A stretch of 64,000 bases of DNA from the NCBI GenBank assembly GCA_017524385.1, contig JAFWSS010000069.1, positions 48,272-112,271 on the forward strand, in the 5' to 3' direction. The DNA comes from Prevotella sp. GTDB lineage: Bacteria; Bacteroidota; Bacteroidia; Bacteroidales; Bacteroidaceae. Of the stretch, positions 15,927 to 24,293 are shown in pieces. Each line of letters starts with the position of its first letter. The stretch's first letter is position 1. Made by a program: the position numbers and the translations under genes. The notes under the pieces were generated by a model. It made no database searches and was not told the origin of the DNA. It saw nothing but the letters and a program-made list of their open reading frames with translations.

Positions 15927-17921
15927 CTATAATTTGCGTCTGTCGCTTTCCTTGATGATGCCGTGGCGGTAGGCGTAAAGCAGTTTTTCCAAGTCGGCGA
16001 TTTGAAGGCGGATTTCCGCCCCTCTGTCAGTATCAGCCACACGCATGCGATGTGTCGACATCTCCACGATCTGGGTTGTACCTAGGATGTCGGTGCCTCG
16101 AAGTATGGCGTCGCGGGCCGAAGTGAAGGGTTCGTGTTGAACCAGTTGGAAACCTCGGCTGTGATATACCAAGGTGTAGCCGGCGATGCCTGTTTCCTTG
16201 TGGTATGCTTCGGAGAAACCGCCATCAATCACCATCAGTTTTCCGTCGGCTTTGATGGGATTCTCTCCTCTCTTCACGTGCACCGGGACATGGCCGTTGA
16301 TGATGTGGCGGTTGGGGCCTTCTACACCGAAGGCATCCATGATGCGGTCGCAGACGTCGGAATTGTCACGCAACTTGAAGTAGTATCCTTTCTCTTCTTT
16401 GTGTGTCTCTTTCTCCTTGAGGAAATAGCGCTCGAAGGTGGCCATCTTCGACTTGCCGAAGAGGGGTGAGTCCTTGCCGCACCATAGGTAGAGGAAATAG
16501 TCGATGGCATGTTGGCGCTCGTCGGGTTCCGTGTCGCTTTCAAAAGCGGAACGGATGAGCATGCCGATATGGTGCATCAAGTCCATACCCGTGAATTTCC
16601 TGCCGTTGTAGAGTTCAACTTCCTTGAACGAGCCGTCGGCGTTGAGCGGGACGGAGGCATGGAAGAGCAGGTTGTTGTTGATGACGGCGTACATGCACCC
16701 ATGGCGCAGGATAAGCCGGATGTGGCGATGTAGTTTCTCACTCACGGTGAAAGAGTGGCGCAGTCGGTCCATCAACTGGCGCTCGCCAGGGGTAAGAGTT
16801 GTGGGTGAGGCAGGGTCGATGGTGGGGAAATGGTTGCTGCTGAGCTGGTATTCCTCTCCGTTGAGTGTGATGATGCCACGGGTGTAGTCCACCTGGCTGA
16901 GCACGTCGCGGTCATCCATGTCCCATTCGGGATGCCGGGCAGCCAATTGTGCCTCAATCTTGAATTGCAGGATGGAGATGGCTTTGTGCATACGGGCGGT
17001 GAGCATACGGTTTTTGTCATCCATCGTGTTCTCACCGAGGGTCCTGGGAATGAACTCCTCGCAGGGGTCGTCGCCATAGTTGTCGAGGGCGAAGGTGGCA
17101 AGGGGCATCAGGTTGATGCCGTAGCCTTCTTCCAACGTGACAAGGTTGGCATAGCGAAGTGAAAGGCGTAGGACGTTGCAGATGCAGGCTTCATTGCCAG
17201 CGCAGGCACCCATCCAGAGGATGTCGTGGTTGCCCCATTGGATGTCCCAACTGTGGTAGTCTTGCATCGTGTCCATGATGAGATGGGCACCTGGACCACG
17301 GTCGTAGATGTCGCCGAGGATGTGGAGCTGGTCGACAGCGAGGCGGTGAATCACATTGCAGATGGCAACGATGAATGCGTCGGCGCTGCCTGTGGAGATG
17401 ATGGTGTCGGTGATGGCGCTCACGTAATTTGTCTTGTCCACGTCTTCTGTACGTTCGTGGAGCAATTCCTGGATGATGTAGCTGAATTCTGGTGGAAGGA
17501 TCTTGTTTACCTTGGACCTCGTGTATTTGCTCGATACGTCGCGGCATACTTTCACCAAGTGGTGGATGGTGATGTGATACCAATCGTTGATGTCCTCCTC
17601 TTTCTCCTTCACCAGTTCAAGTTTCTCACGGGGATAATAAATCAATGTGCATAGTTCTTTTTTCTCCGACTCCCTGATTTGGTTGCCGAAAAGTTCGTTC
17701 ACCTTGCGCTTGATGTTGCCTGAGGCATTCTTCAGGATGTGTTGGAAAGCCTCAAACTCGCCGTGGATGTCGGCGAGGAAGTGCTCCGTGCCCTTGGGCA
17801 GTTGGAGGATGGCTTGCAGGTTGATGATTTCGGTGCTTGCCTCGGCAATGGTAGGGAAACGGTGCGATAACAATTGAAGATACCGCAGGTCTTGCATGAT
17901 GTCTTGTGTCTTCTTGCTCAT
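15927..17921 (-). CDS. fbp: Fructose-1,6-bisphosphatase, class III
   Basis: A 664-residue enzyme of the Firmicutes/Bacteroidetes class III type; the length fits. It hydrolyses fructose 1,6-bisphosphate to fructose 6-phosphate in gluconeogenesis. The metallophosphatase core is clear: LADIHGEFEAFQHIL, ILGDIYDRGPGAHLIMD, IQWGNHDILWMGA carry the D-H, GDxxDRG and GNHD metal-binding motifs, and INGHVPVH and MVIDGGFSEAYH follow. Cytoplasmic. It starts 16 bases after the stop of the glycosyltransferase on the same strand, so probably shares its promoter. Confidence 0.96.
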   Translation of the reverse strand: MSKKTQDIMQDLRYLQLLSHRFPTIAEASTEIINLQAILQLPKGTEHFLADIHGEFEAFQHILKNASGNIKRKVNELFGNQIRESEKKELCTLIYYPREKLELVKEKEEDINDWYHITIHHLVKVCRDVSSKYTRSKVNKILPPEFSYIIQELLHERTEDVDKTNYVSAITDTIISTGSADAFIVAICNVIHRLAVDQLHILGDIYDRGPGAHLIMDTMQDYHSWDIQWGNHDILWMGACAGNEACICNVLRLSLRYANLVTLEEGYGINLMPLATFALDNYGDDPCEEFIPRTLGENTMDDKNRMLTARMHKAISILQFKIEAQLAARHPEWDMDDRDVLSQVDYTRGIITLNGEEYQLSSNHFPTIDPASPTTLTPGERQLMDRLRHSFTVSEKLHRHIRLILRHGCMYAVINNNLLFHASVPLNADGSFKEVELYNGRKFTGMDLMHHIGMLIRSAFESDTEPDERQHAIDYFLYLWCGKDSPLFGKSKMATFERYFLKEKETHKEEKGYYFKLRDNSDVCDRIMDAFGVEGPNRHIINGHVPVHVKRGENPIKADGKLMVIDGGFSEAYHKETGIAGYTLVYHSRGFQLVQHEPFTSARDAILRGTDILGTTQIVEMSTHRMRVADTDRGAEIRLQIADLEKLLYAYRHGIIKESDRRKL

Positions 17922-17937
17922 AGTATGTATAGGTGGT

Positions 17938-19263
17938 TCAGTATTTCATAAGGTGTGCTCTGATGTTGGCCGTGCCGCGGTCGTCGAGTGCAGGAACAGG
18001 CATGTATCCTTCGTCCAGGTAGGTGGTTTCACTAAGCACCTGGCAAATGCGGCGGGTGAATTGGTAGAGTTTCAGTTCCTTCAGGTGGAAGGCCAGGCGG
18101 TCTTCGTCCATCGCGTCGAAACGAAAGACTGCGGTGAGGTCGCACAGATGTCGGAGTGTCGCCGTGTCTTGTCGGAGGAGGTGACGGAGGTTGAGTAGCA
18201 TCACGCAGGTGTTGCGCGTCGGTTCGTCACAGTCACGGAGTTTGTTTTCCTGCATCCGTCGAAGCATGGGGTTGGGGGTGAGAATGGTGGTGTCCAAAGG
18301 CTTTGTGTCCTTGGGGATGCGCAATTCAAAGGTGGGATGGGTTTCCTTGTGAAACTCGGGGATGGTGAGTTGTGCTTTGGCAGCTCCCTCTTCCATATTG
18401 GACGTGACGCCTTGCTCCAAGGCGAAGAGATGGATGTCGTGCCATTGCTTGGGAGTGATACTGCGCAGGTTGAGAATGTCCTCAGAACATAAGGGATGTT
18501 GCTCACTGCTACCGCTAAGGCTTAGGTGTAGAAGTGCTCCAAGTGCTTCGCGGCTCTTTTGGTCGATGTGCACCCCCTTGTCGCTGTCAAGCACTTTCTG
18601 GTAGAGCACCAGAGTGCTGTGAGCATAATTCTCCTCGCCAAAGTACTGGTCTATGCGAGGATCGGAAACAAGTTCCACTCTGTCGGTAAGATGCTCGTGC
18701 TGTACATATTCACTCTCCTTGGGGTCGGAGGTGAGAATGGCAGACGCCCCACGGGTCATAGCCTTTTGGTAGCATATCATTTTCCATGTGCGCATGCCAT
18801 ACTGCGATTCGATGTAGTCGGGGTTCATACCGCCGTAAGGGGAGAACACCACGGGGAAGCCGCGCTTGCGGGACCACAGAGCGATGCGGGAATTGAAATA
18901 GTGGTAACTGCCGTGCACATGGACGATTTGCGGCATGAGGGAATAAAGGATTTCCAAGAAACGCTTCTGTAGGGCGAGAAGGTTGACGGGGCGGTTCTTG
19001 CCATATTGTGGATTGCCCGTGCCGATGCAATGGATGGAGTATTTCCTGTCTGCTCCTTCTGATATCTCAGCATTTGAGACGGTCTCCATCGAATCGGCAC
19101 CTGCAGTACCGTCCACCGTCTTTGTCAGTTTGAGTTCGGGCGTGAGCATGGCAAGATGCACCTCGCACTCTTCTCCCATCGAGGCAAGGACTTTGTCGAG
19201 GAATGCGGCCATGCCCGCATCTTCGGGCACATAGGGTATGAAGTGTAGAACTCTCAATTCCAT
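17938..19263 (-). CDS. Glycosyltransferase-4-like protein with an unusual C-terminal half
   Basis: A 441-residue protein. Residues 1-190 resemble the N-terminal Rossmann domain of GT-B (GT4) enzymes: RVLHFIPYVPEDAGMAAFLD, then PQIVHVHGSYHYFN and VVFSPYGGMNPDYI. The second half does not look like a GT-B nucleotide-sugar domain: no E-x7-E motif and no Gly-rich strand; it is helical, with IRSITPKQWHD-like and LFALEQGV segments. So it may be a glycosyltransferase with an unusual acceptor part, a degenerate enzyme or a fusion. A -7 box lies only a few bases before its start. Encoded upstream of fbp on the same strand. Confidence 0.65.
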   Translation of the reverse strand: MELRVLHFIPYVPEDAGMAAFLDKVLASMGEECEVHLAMLTPELKLTKTVDGTAGADSMETVSNAEISEGADRKYSIHCIGTGNPQYGKNRPVNLLALQKRFLEILYSLMPQIVHVHGSYHYFNSRIALWSRKRGFPVVFSPYGGMNPDYIESQYGMRTWKMICYQKAMTRGASAILTSDPKESEYVQHEHLTDRVELVSDPRIDQYFGEENYAHSTLVLYQKVLDSDKGVHIDQKSREALGALLHLSLSGSSEQHPLCSEDILNLRSITPKQWHDIHLFALEQGVTSNMEEGAAKAQLTIPEFHKETHPTFELRIPKDTKPLDTTILTPNPMLRRMQENKLRDCDEPTRNTCVMLLNLRHLLRQDTATLRHLCDLTAVFRFDAMDEDRLAFHLKELKLYQFTRRICQVLSETTYLDEGYMPVPALDDRGTANIRAHLMKY

Positions 19264-19271
19264 TTGAGATG

Positions 19272-19279
19272 CAAAAATA
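19272..19279 (-). promoter_or_regulatory. -7 box TATTTTTG on the - strand, nearly leaderless
   Basis: On the - strand TATTTTTG followed by CATC lies only ~9 bases from the glycosyltransferase ATG, so transcription would begin within a few bases of the start codon. Confidence 0.55.
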
Positions 19280-19360
19280 ATGATTTTTCCTGATATTTCA
19301 CCCTAATCCCGTTTTTTTCTATTATTTTCAACCAACTTTCCTCTTATAATGATATGTCTA

Positions 19361-19387
19361 TTCCCCACACCTTGACGGAGTGGGGAA
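19361..19387. terminator. Hairpin after the small exported protein gene
   Basis: TTCCCCAC and GTGGGGAA pair in the gap below the operon end on the - strand. It lacks a T-run in that direction, so termination is only likely. Confidence 0.4.
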
Positions 19388-19428
19388 AAGTCGTGTCATG
19401 GAAAAGTTGAAAACAGGGAGACAGCAAC

Positions 19429-19905
19429 CTATTTCTGGGTCATTCTCTTTCGGATGTCGTTATAGGCGGCCACCCAGTCGGTGTCGAGGGAGAATTGGGT
19501 GATATAGCCAGGAGTGGTGATGTAGGCCAGCACATATGCCTTGTCAGGATCGTTGAAACGAGGATGGGCAAGGCTTACCCTCTTGAAACGATCGATAATG
19601 GCGGGACGGTCTTTCTTCGGGGACATCTTGTAACTGCCGTAGAACAGGTTGATGAACTGGAACAGCGCCAAGGCTTGGTAGTCGAGCATCGTCACCGAAC
19701 TGTCAGGGGTGAGTTTGTAAGCCTGACGGCCAAGGTAGTAAAGGGCGTCTTTCTTGAAAGTGGCCACTTTGCGGTCGTCAAGGGGTTTGCTGGTGTCATC
19801 GGCAACTTCCTTGGCCATGCGGATGGCCTCGTTGTAGGCATCTTGTGCGGATGCTCCTGCCACGATGGCAAGGAGGGTTAATGTGAAAAGTATACGTTTC
19901 ATCAT
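19429..19905 (-). CDS. Small exported protein of unknown function
   Basis: A 158-residue protein with a signal peptide (MMKRILFTLTLLAIVAGASAQ) and a helical mature part (AYNEAIRMAKEVADD, KKDALYYLGRQAYKL, ALALFQFINLFYGS). I know no named family; it looks like a small Bacteroidales periplasmic protein. It is the last gene of the dense - strand operon, 30 bases after the ABC protein. The second codon is also ATG. Confidence 0.7.
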   Translation of the reverse strand: MMKRILFTLTLLAIVAGASAQDAYNEAIRMAKEVADDTSKPLDDRKVATFKKDALYYLGRQAYKLTPDSSVTMLDYQALALFQFINLFYGSYKMSPKKDRPAIIDRFKRVSLAHPRFNDPDKAYVLAYITTPGYITQFSLDTDWVAAYNDIRKRMTQK

Positions 19906-19935
19906 GTCTTGATTGTATATGTTCGTTGGTATGAA

Positions 19936-21417
19936 TTAATTCTTTTCCAAATGCAGGTGTTTCGTCACGCATGGGGGGATTTCCTCCTCGTAGTGGGTCA
20001 CCATGACCAGTGTCTTGTTGCGGCGATGGCAGAAAGCCTCTATGATGTCTTTCACCAGTTGCCGGTTGACGTCGTCCAATCCGTGGAGTGGTTCGTCGAG
20101 TATGAGCAGCTCTGGGTCTTTGACAAACGCACGAGCAAGAAGCACAAGGCGCTGCTCACCGCTGGACAGGCTCAAGAACGTGCGGTCGTGAAGATGTCCG
20201 ATGCCGAAGATGTCCATCCACCATTGGCAGGTGGCATATTCCTCTTGTGAAGGTCGGACGTACAGCCCCACGGAGTCTTTCAGGCCACTGGCCACGATTC
20301 GTATGGCAGGCAGGTCTTTCTTGTAGGCGCGGTGCATTTCTGGTGACACATAGCCGATGTGGCGCTTGATGTCCCAGATGGTTTCGCCGGAACCTCGGGG
20401 GATGTCGAACAGCGTGATGTCGCAGGCATACCCTTGAGGGTTGTCGGCGCACACCAGGCTGAGCAGGGTGGATTTCCCAGAGCCGTTGTCGCCGCTGAGC
20501 ACCCATCGCTCGCCGTTGAGAACCACCCAGTCGAGGGAATGGAGGATGGTGCGCTCACCGTAGCGGATGCTTACATTGTGGAGATGCACCACTTCGTGCG
20601 CGTGATATTCCTCATTATTATAAGGAAGACCTTCGATGGCTCGTTCCTTTTCCGCCGACAACACATGGGCAGGGCGGTGACTCTTGGTAGCCAGGTATTC
20701 ACCGAGGGTGACTTTCCTTCCCGCCACCATGTCCTTCACTTCCACCACGTGGGTGATGAAGTCGGGGATGTCATCAGTCTTGGCAATGACGAGGATGAGT
20801 TGCAGGGTATGCTCCCTGGCGAGTGTGCGCAGTGTGTCGCGCAACTGCTCTCGTGTTTTCGCATCCAGCCCTATGAAGGGGTTGTCCATCACCAGTATGC
20901 GAGGCGCGCAAAACAAAGCCTTCGCCAGTTGGAATTTCCTCAATTCGCCGCTAGACAGCAGGATGACATACTTGTCGAGTAGTTCGCTTAATCCTAACAG
21001 TTCAAAGATGTGCAACTGCCACTTGCGACGCTCTGGTGTGTCGCTGCCGGTGAGCATGAAGGCATCCTCAAGGAGTGCCCCTACTGTCGGCGTTTCCTCG
21101 TCGATGTCATGTTGGTTCCAACGTTGCTGCAGGTAGTAGGTGGTATCGTTGTCGCCTCCATAGCAGTCGCGGAAGGTGATATGCTTGATGTTGTCTGATG
21201 CCAGCGGGCGGGTGCTGGGGCTGAAGTCGTATTCAGGATCGCAGCCTAGGAGGGGATGGCGGCCAATGAGCAGGTCGGTGAACATCGACTTGCCACTTCC
21301 GTTGCGTCCCACAATGGCGAGGTGCTCGCCGTCGAGCAACTCGATATCGACCGGCTCTGCCATGCGCCATTTGGGCATGCGGGCCACGCCGTTGCTGATC
21401 CTTATGGTTGCTTGCAT
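19936..21417 (-). CDS. ABC protein with two ATPase domains (ModF/PhrA-like)
   Basis: Starting at MQATIRIS gives 493 residues. Two complete ATP-binding cassettes follow each other: Walker A GRNGSGKS and GDNGSGKS, signature motifs LSSGELRK and LSSGEQRL, Walker [13 protein letters not shown] and [12 protein letters not shown]. There is no membrane part. The layout is that of ModF (PhrA)-type proteins. No transport partner is nearby; soluble double cassettes can also act on ribosomes or DNA. In the first cassette Walker B reads MDN instead of LDE, so the catalytic Glu is Asn and that site may bind but not hydrolyse ATP well. Its start overlaps the end of ruvC by 16 bases. Confidence 0.85.
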   Translation of the reverse strand: MQATIRISNGVARMPKWRMAEPVDIELLDGEHLAIVGRNGSGKSMFTDLLIGRHPLLGCDPEYDFSPSTRPLASDNIKHITFRDCYGGDNDTTYYLQQRWNQHDIDEETPTVGALLEDAFMLTGSDTPERRKWQLHIFELLGLSELLDKYVILLSSGELRKFQLAKALFCAPRILVMDNPFIGLDAKTREQLRDTLRTLAREHTLQLILVIAKTDDIPDFITHVVEVKDMVAGRKVTLGEYLATKSHRPAHVLSAEKERAIEGLPYNNEEYHAHEVVHLHNVSIRYGERTILHSLDWVVLNGERWVLSGDNGSGKSTLLSLVCADNPQGYACDITLFDIPRGSGETIWDIKRHIGYVSPEMHRAYKKDLPAIRIVASGLKDSVGLYVRPSQEEYATCQWWMDIFGIGHLHDRTFLSLSSGEQRLVLLARAFVKDPELLILDEPLHGLDDVNRQLVKDIIEAFCHRRNKTLVMVTHYEEEIPPCVTKHLHLEKN

Positions 21418-21965
21418 ACGCGTTGCTGGTTTTTGTTCACGAAGTCTTTCCATCCCTTGTAATGGACTTTTGACTCCGGGCGCCCCATCTGCATATAGTG
21501 GCAGTAGGCTGCTCCTAACGCATCAGTAGCGTCAAGGAAATTGGGCAGGTCGTCATCGTCGATGCCCAAAAGCCGCCCGAGCATGGCGGCCACTTGCTCT
21601 TTTGAGGCACTGCCGTTGCCCGTGATGGCCATTTTGATTTTCAGAGGGGCGTATTCATGGATGGGGATGTCGCGCTGTATGGCTGCGGAGATGGCCACAC
21701 CTTGCGCACGCCCCAATTTGAGCATCGACTGAACGTTCTTTCCGTAGAAAGGAGCCTCAATGGCCATCTCGTCGGGAAGATAGGCATCGATGATGCCCGT
21801 GACACGCTCGAAGATGCGCCCCAGTTTCAGGTAGGGGTCGCTCAACTTGCGCAAGTCGATGACGCCCGTCACGAGCATTTCAACTTTCTCGCCGACGACC
21901 TTGATGACGCCATAACCCATCACTGTGGTGCCGGGGTCGATACCAAGGATGATTTTTTCCGTCAT
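21402..21965 (-). CDS. ruvC: Holliday junction endonuclease RuvC
   Basis: A 187-residue nuclease that resolves Holliday junctions with RuvAB. The RNase-H fold and acidic active site are plain: Asp in [16 protein letters not shown], Glu in [14 protein letters not shown], and Asp in [28 protein letters not shown] is a family hallmark. Length is normal (170-190). It shares an ATGA-type overlap with the MBL hydrolase gene and overlaps the ABC gene. ruvA and ruvB are not in the window. Confidence 0.96.
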   Translation of the reverse strand: MTEKIILGIDPGTTVMGYGVIKVVGEKVEMLVTGVIDLRKLSDPYLKLGRIFERVTGIIDAYLPDEMAIEAPFYGKNVQSMLKLGRAQGVAISAAIQRDIPIHEYAPLKIKMAITGNGSASKEQVAAMLGRLLGIDDDDLPNFLDATDALGAAYCHYMQMGRPESKVHYKGWKDFVNKNQQRVCKQP

Positions 21966-22606
21966 CTGTCCATGAAGGGGTTATGCTCCAGTTCGGCGCC
22001 TATGGTGCTTTGGTTGCCATGGCCGGGTAGGATGACGGTGTTGTCGGGCAACTGTGCCAGGTGCCTCAGGCTTTGTATGATTTGCATCATGCTGCCTCCT
22101 TGCAAGTCGGTTCGTCCTATCGACATATTGAAGAGGGTGTCGCCAGTGAACAGGATGTCCTCATCCTTCAGGTAGAGGCACACGCTGCCTTGGGAATGAC
22201 CGGGTGTGTGGACGATGGTCGCGCAATGGTTTCCGAAGGTCAACGTCTCCCCGTCTGCGAGGTGCTTGCCCACGGATGGGTAAGTGTTGTCAGGCCTGTA
22301 GCCGATGAACTGCTCTGCTTGCTCGTTCAGGTGAGCCAAGAAGTCTTCGTCTAAGGCGTGTATCTCGGGGAGCAGGCGGTACTGCTCATATATGGTGTCG
22401 ATTCCAAAATTGTGGTCCACATGTCCGTGGGTGGCCACCAGGTGCTTGGGCGTGAGTTGCTCGGAGTGGATGTAGTTGATGATGGCGCGACGTTCTTCTT
22501 CATAGAAGGCGCCACAGTCAACGACGATGCACTCGCCACTATCGTCACTTGCCACATAACAGTTTTCCTGGAACATGTTGAACACAAATCGCTGTATCTT
22601 TATCAT
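21962..22606 (-). CDS. Metallo-beta-lactamase-fold hydrolase (glyoxalase II-like)
   Basis: Starting at [10 protein letters not shown] gives 214 residues. The metal site [10 protein letters not shown] is the HxHxDH motif, [30 protein letters not shown] and [12 protein letters not shown] supply the further His and Asp. The shape is that of YcbL/GloB-like thioester or related hydrolases, without the C-terminal glutathione-binding part. Cytoplasmic. It overlaps rsmG by 4 bases at its start and ruvC by 4 at its end. Substrate not determined. Confidence 0.88.
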   Translation of the reverse strand: MIKIQRFVFNMFQENCYVASDDSGECIVVDCGAFYEEERRAIINYIHSEQLTPKHLVATHGHVDHNFGIDTIYEQYRLLPEIHALDEDFLAHLNEQAEQFIGYRPDNTYPSVGKHLADGETLTFGNHCATIVHTPGHSQGSVCLYLKDEDILFTGDTLFNMSIGRTDLQGGSMMQIIQSLRHLAQLPDNTVILPGHGNQSTIGAELEHNPFMDR

Positions 22607-23223
22607 AACGGTAAATAAATGAGTTGTTTCTGCTTGAACCATTCGCCTTCAATCCATGTGCTCAGGGGAGTGACCTCCACGTAGCGGCGGAAAGATGCTG
22701 TCTCGGCTTGAAGGTCGCCACCCTTGAGGCAGAGGATACCGTTGGCGATGGCGTTGCGCTGGCGGGTGGAGATGTTCTTTCTCACCATGCGTGCAAGGTC
22801 GGGCAGTGGCATGACGGCACGGCTCACCACGAAGTCGTATTTGCCACGCTCCTCTTCGCCACGGATGTGAGTGGCGCGCAAGTTCTCCAAGCCGATGGCC
22901 TTGGCCACTTCCTTGACAACGAGGATCTTCTTGCCTGTTCCGTCGATGAGGCGGAAATGGCAATCCGGCCATACGATGGCAAGGGGTATGCCGGGGAAGC
23001 CTCCACCCGTTCCGACGTCAAGGATTTCGGTGCCCGGGGTGGGGTGCACGGCGAGGGCGATGCAGAGGGAGTGGAGCACGTGATGCTCGTAAAGGTTGCC
23101 GATGTCTTTTCGGGAAATCACGTTGATCTTCTCGTTCCATTCGGCATAAAGGCCATGGAGTGCCTCCAACTGGCAGACTTGCCGGGGGGTGAGGTTGGGG
23201 AAGAGGCGTAGGATTTCGTTCAT
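22603..23223 (-). CDS. rsmG: 16S rRNA (guanine-527-N7)-methyltransferase RsmG
   Basis: A 206-residue SAM-dependent methyltransferase that modifies G527 of 16S rRNA. LYAEWNEKINVISRKD and LYEHHVLHSLCIA are N-terminal family marks, ILDVGTGGGFPGIPLAI is the SAM-binding loop, and YDFVVSRAVMPLPDLARMV the motif that follows. Length normal. Fully embedded in the overlapping operon between a DUF3298 lipoprotein and the MBL hydrolase. Confidence 0.96.
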   Translation of the reverse strand: MNEILRLFPNLTPRQVCQLEALHGLYAEWNEKINVISRKDIGNLYEHHVLHSLCIALAVHPTPGTEILDVGTGGGFPGIPLAIVWPDCHFRLIDGTGKKILVVKEVAKAIGLENLRATHIRGEEERGKYDFVVSRAVMPLPDLARMVRKNISTRQRNAIANGILCLKGGDLQAETASFRRYVEVTPLSTWIEGEWFKQKQLIYLPL

Positions 23224-24026
23224 CGTTTTAGCAGATTTCTAATATCGGAGTATTTGACTTCTACTTGTATCTCACCTTTCGAGCGGTCGGCAATCTCGCC
23301 AGCCACATATACGAAGGTGATGGTTTTGTCGCCAAGGATGAAATTGTTTGGGGCGTAGGCCTCACTATTGACGAAGAAACCAGCCGTGCGGAGGTCCTCC
23401 GGGGTCTTGCACCTTGTCTGTTTCATCAACTGGGAGGTGATGGCTTCTTGAAGCCCCTTCTCCGAACCAGGTACGAAGACGTCGGAAAGTCCTAGAATTC
23501 TTTTCCTGCCCAGGTCTATGTTCAAACAGTGGGTGTATTCGGTGGTGATGGCACCTTGGCGGTTGCTGATGAACGCCTTGTAGGTGAGGATGCTGTCTTT
23601 ACCTTCCTCTATGCTCGTGGTGATGGTGTAGCCGATGGTGGCAGCCTCGGTGTCACCCTCGTCGCTGAAGATGCCTGTGAAAATCTCGCGATAGTCGCTC
23701 GTGTACCGTTGGATGAACGAATCGACGGCGGCTTGGGGCGTCATATGGATGTCGGACAATGACAGGTAGTCCGGGGAAAGGATGCCGCTTCGCAACAGGC
23801 TGTCGTTGATGGATGAGTATTCTTTGTTGCCAAAGGTGATGAGTTCTACAATCACATAGCATTGTGGCGAACCGGCGGAGTCTTCCAAAAGTGCAATATG
23901 GTTTTCAGCCTTCAACGTGTCGAGCACCACGCCCATCTCTTGCATAGTGGGTTTGTGTCGGCAACTGCCAAGTGCCATGCACAAGGCCAAAAGTGCCAAG
24001 AGGAGATGACTTCTATCTGTATACAT
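23220..24026 (-). CDS. DUF3298/RsiV-like lipoprotein
   Basis: A 268-residue lipoprotein (lipobox ALGSC, Cys at residue 22). The mature part is like the RsiV / DUF4163-DUF3298 fold: a first half with alternating strands and VIIELITFGNKEYSSIN-like sequence, then the DUF3298 signature LGRKRILGLSDVFVPGSEKGLQEAI and NFILGDKTITFVY. In Bacillus RsiV is an anti-sigma factor that binds lysozyme; most Bacteroidales members lack the sigma-binding part, as here, so lysozyme binding or another envelope role is possible but unproven. It is the first gene of the operon that continues with rsmG. Confidence 0.8.
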   Translation of the reverse strand: MYTDRSHLLLALLALCMALGSCRHKPTMQEMGVVLDTLKAENHIALLEDSAGSPQCYVIVELITFGNKEYSSINDSLLRSGILSPDYLSLSDIHMTPQAAVDSFIQRYTSDYREIFTGIFSDEGDTEAATIGYTITTSIEEGKDSILTYKAFISNRQGAITTEYTHCLNIDLGRKRILGLSDVFVPGSEKGLQEAITSQLMKQTRCKTPEDLRTAGFFVNSEAYAPNNFILGDKTITFVYVAGEIADRSKGEIQVEVKYSDIRNLLKR

Positions 24027-24092
24027 TCCGTTTGTCGGCTAGTGCCTATGAAGGGTAGGGCAGTACCTATCTACATCCTTAATTAACGCGTG

Positions 24093-24100
24093 CAAAGGTA
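24093..24100 (-). promoter_or_regulatory. -7 box TACCTTTG for the rsmG-ruvC operon
   Basis: On the - strand TACCTTTG followed by CAC lies ~65 bases above the DUF3298 gene; a TTTTTG stretch ~20 bases further up may be the -33 box. Confidence 0.6.
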
Positions 24101-24214
24101 ATGAAATCCTTCTTCTCCGCAAAAATATTGCATTTTTTTTAAACTATGTTATATTTTTGTGGACTTTTGATAGGTTTTTTTTCACACTGAACCCCATTGT
24201 TTTGTTTTTTTTCT

Positions 24215-24222
24215 TATATTTG
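24215..24222 (+). promoter_or_regulatory. -7 box TATATTTG for the polyferredoxin gene
   Basis: TATATTTG followed by CAC, preceded by a T-rich tract, ~70 bases before the polyferredoxin gene and divergent from the - strand operon. Confidence 0.65.
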
Positions 24223-24293
24223 CACATCATTTTCTCGGAAAGAGGGAATGTCTTGGAAAGATAAATCATACTCATTACGAAAACCTCTACCTG

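Noticed and set aside
23220-24026. DUF3298 protein as anti-sigma factor for the ECF gene at 31 kb
   Set aside because: It lacks the cytoplasmic sigma-binding part and membrane helix of RsiV and is 7 kb away on the other strand.
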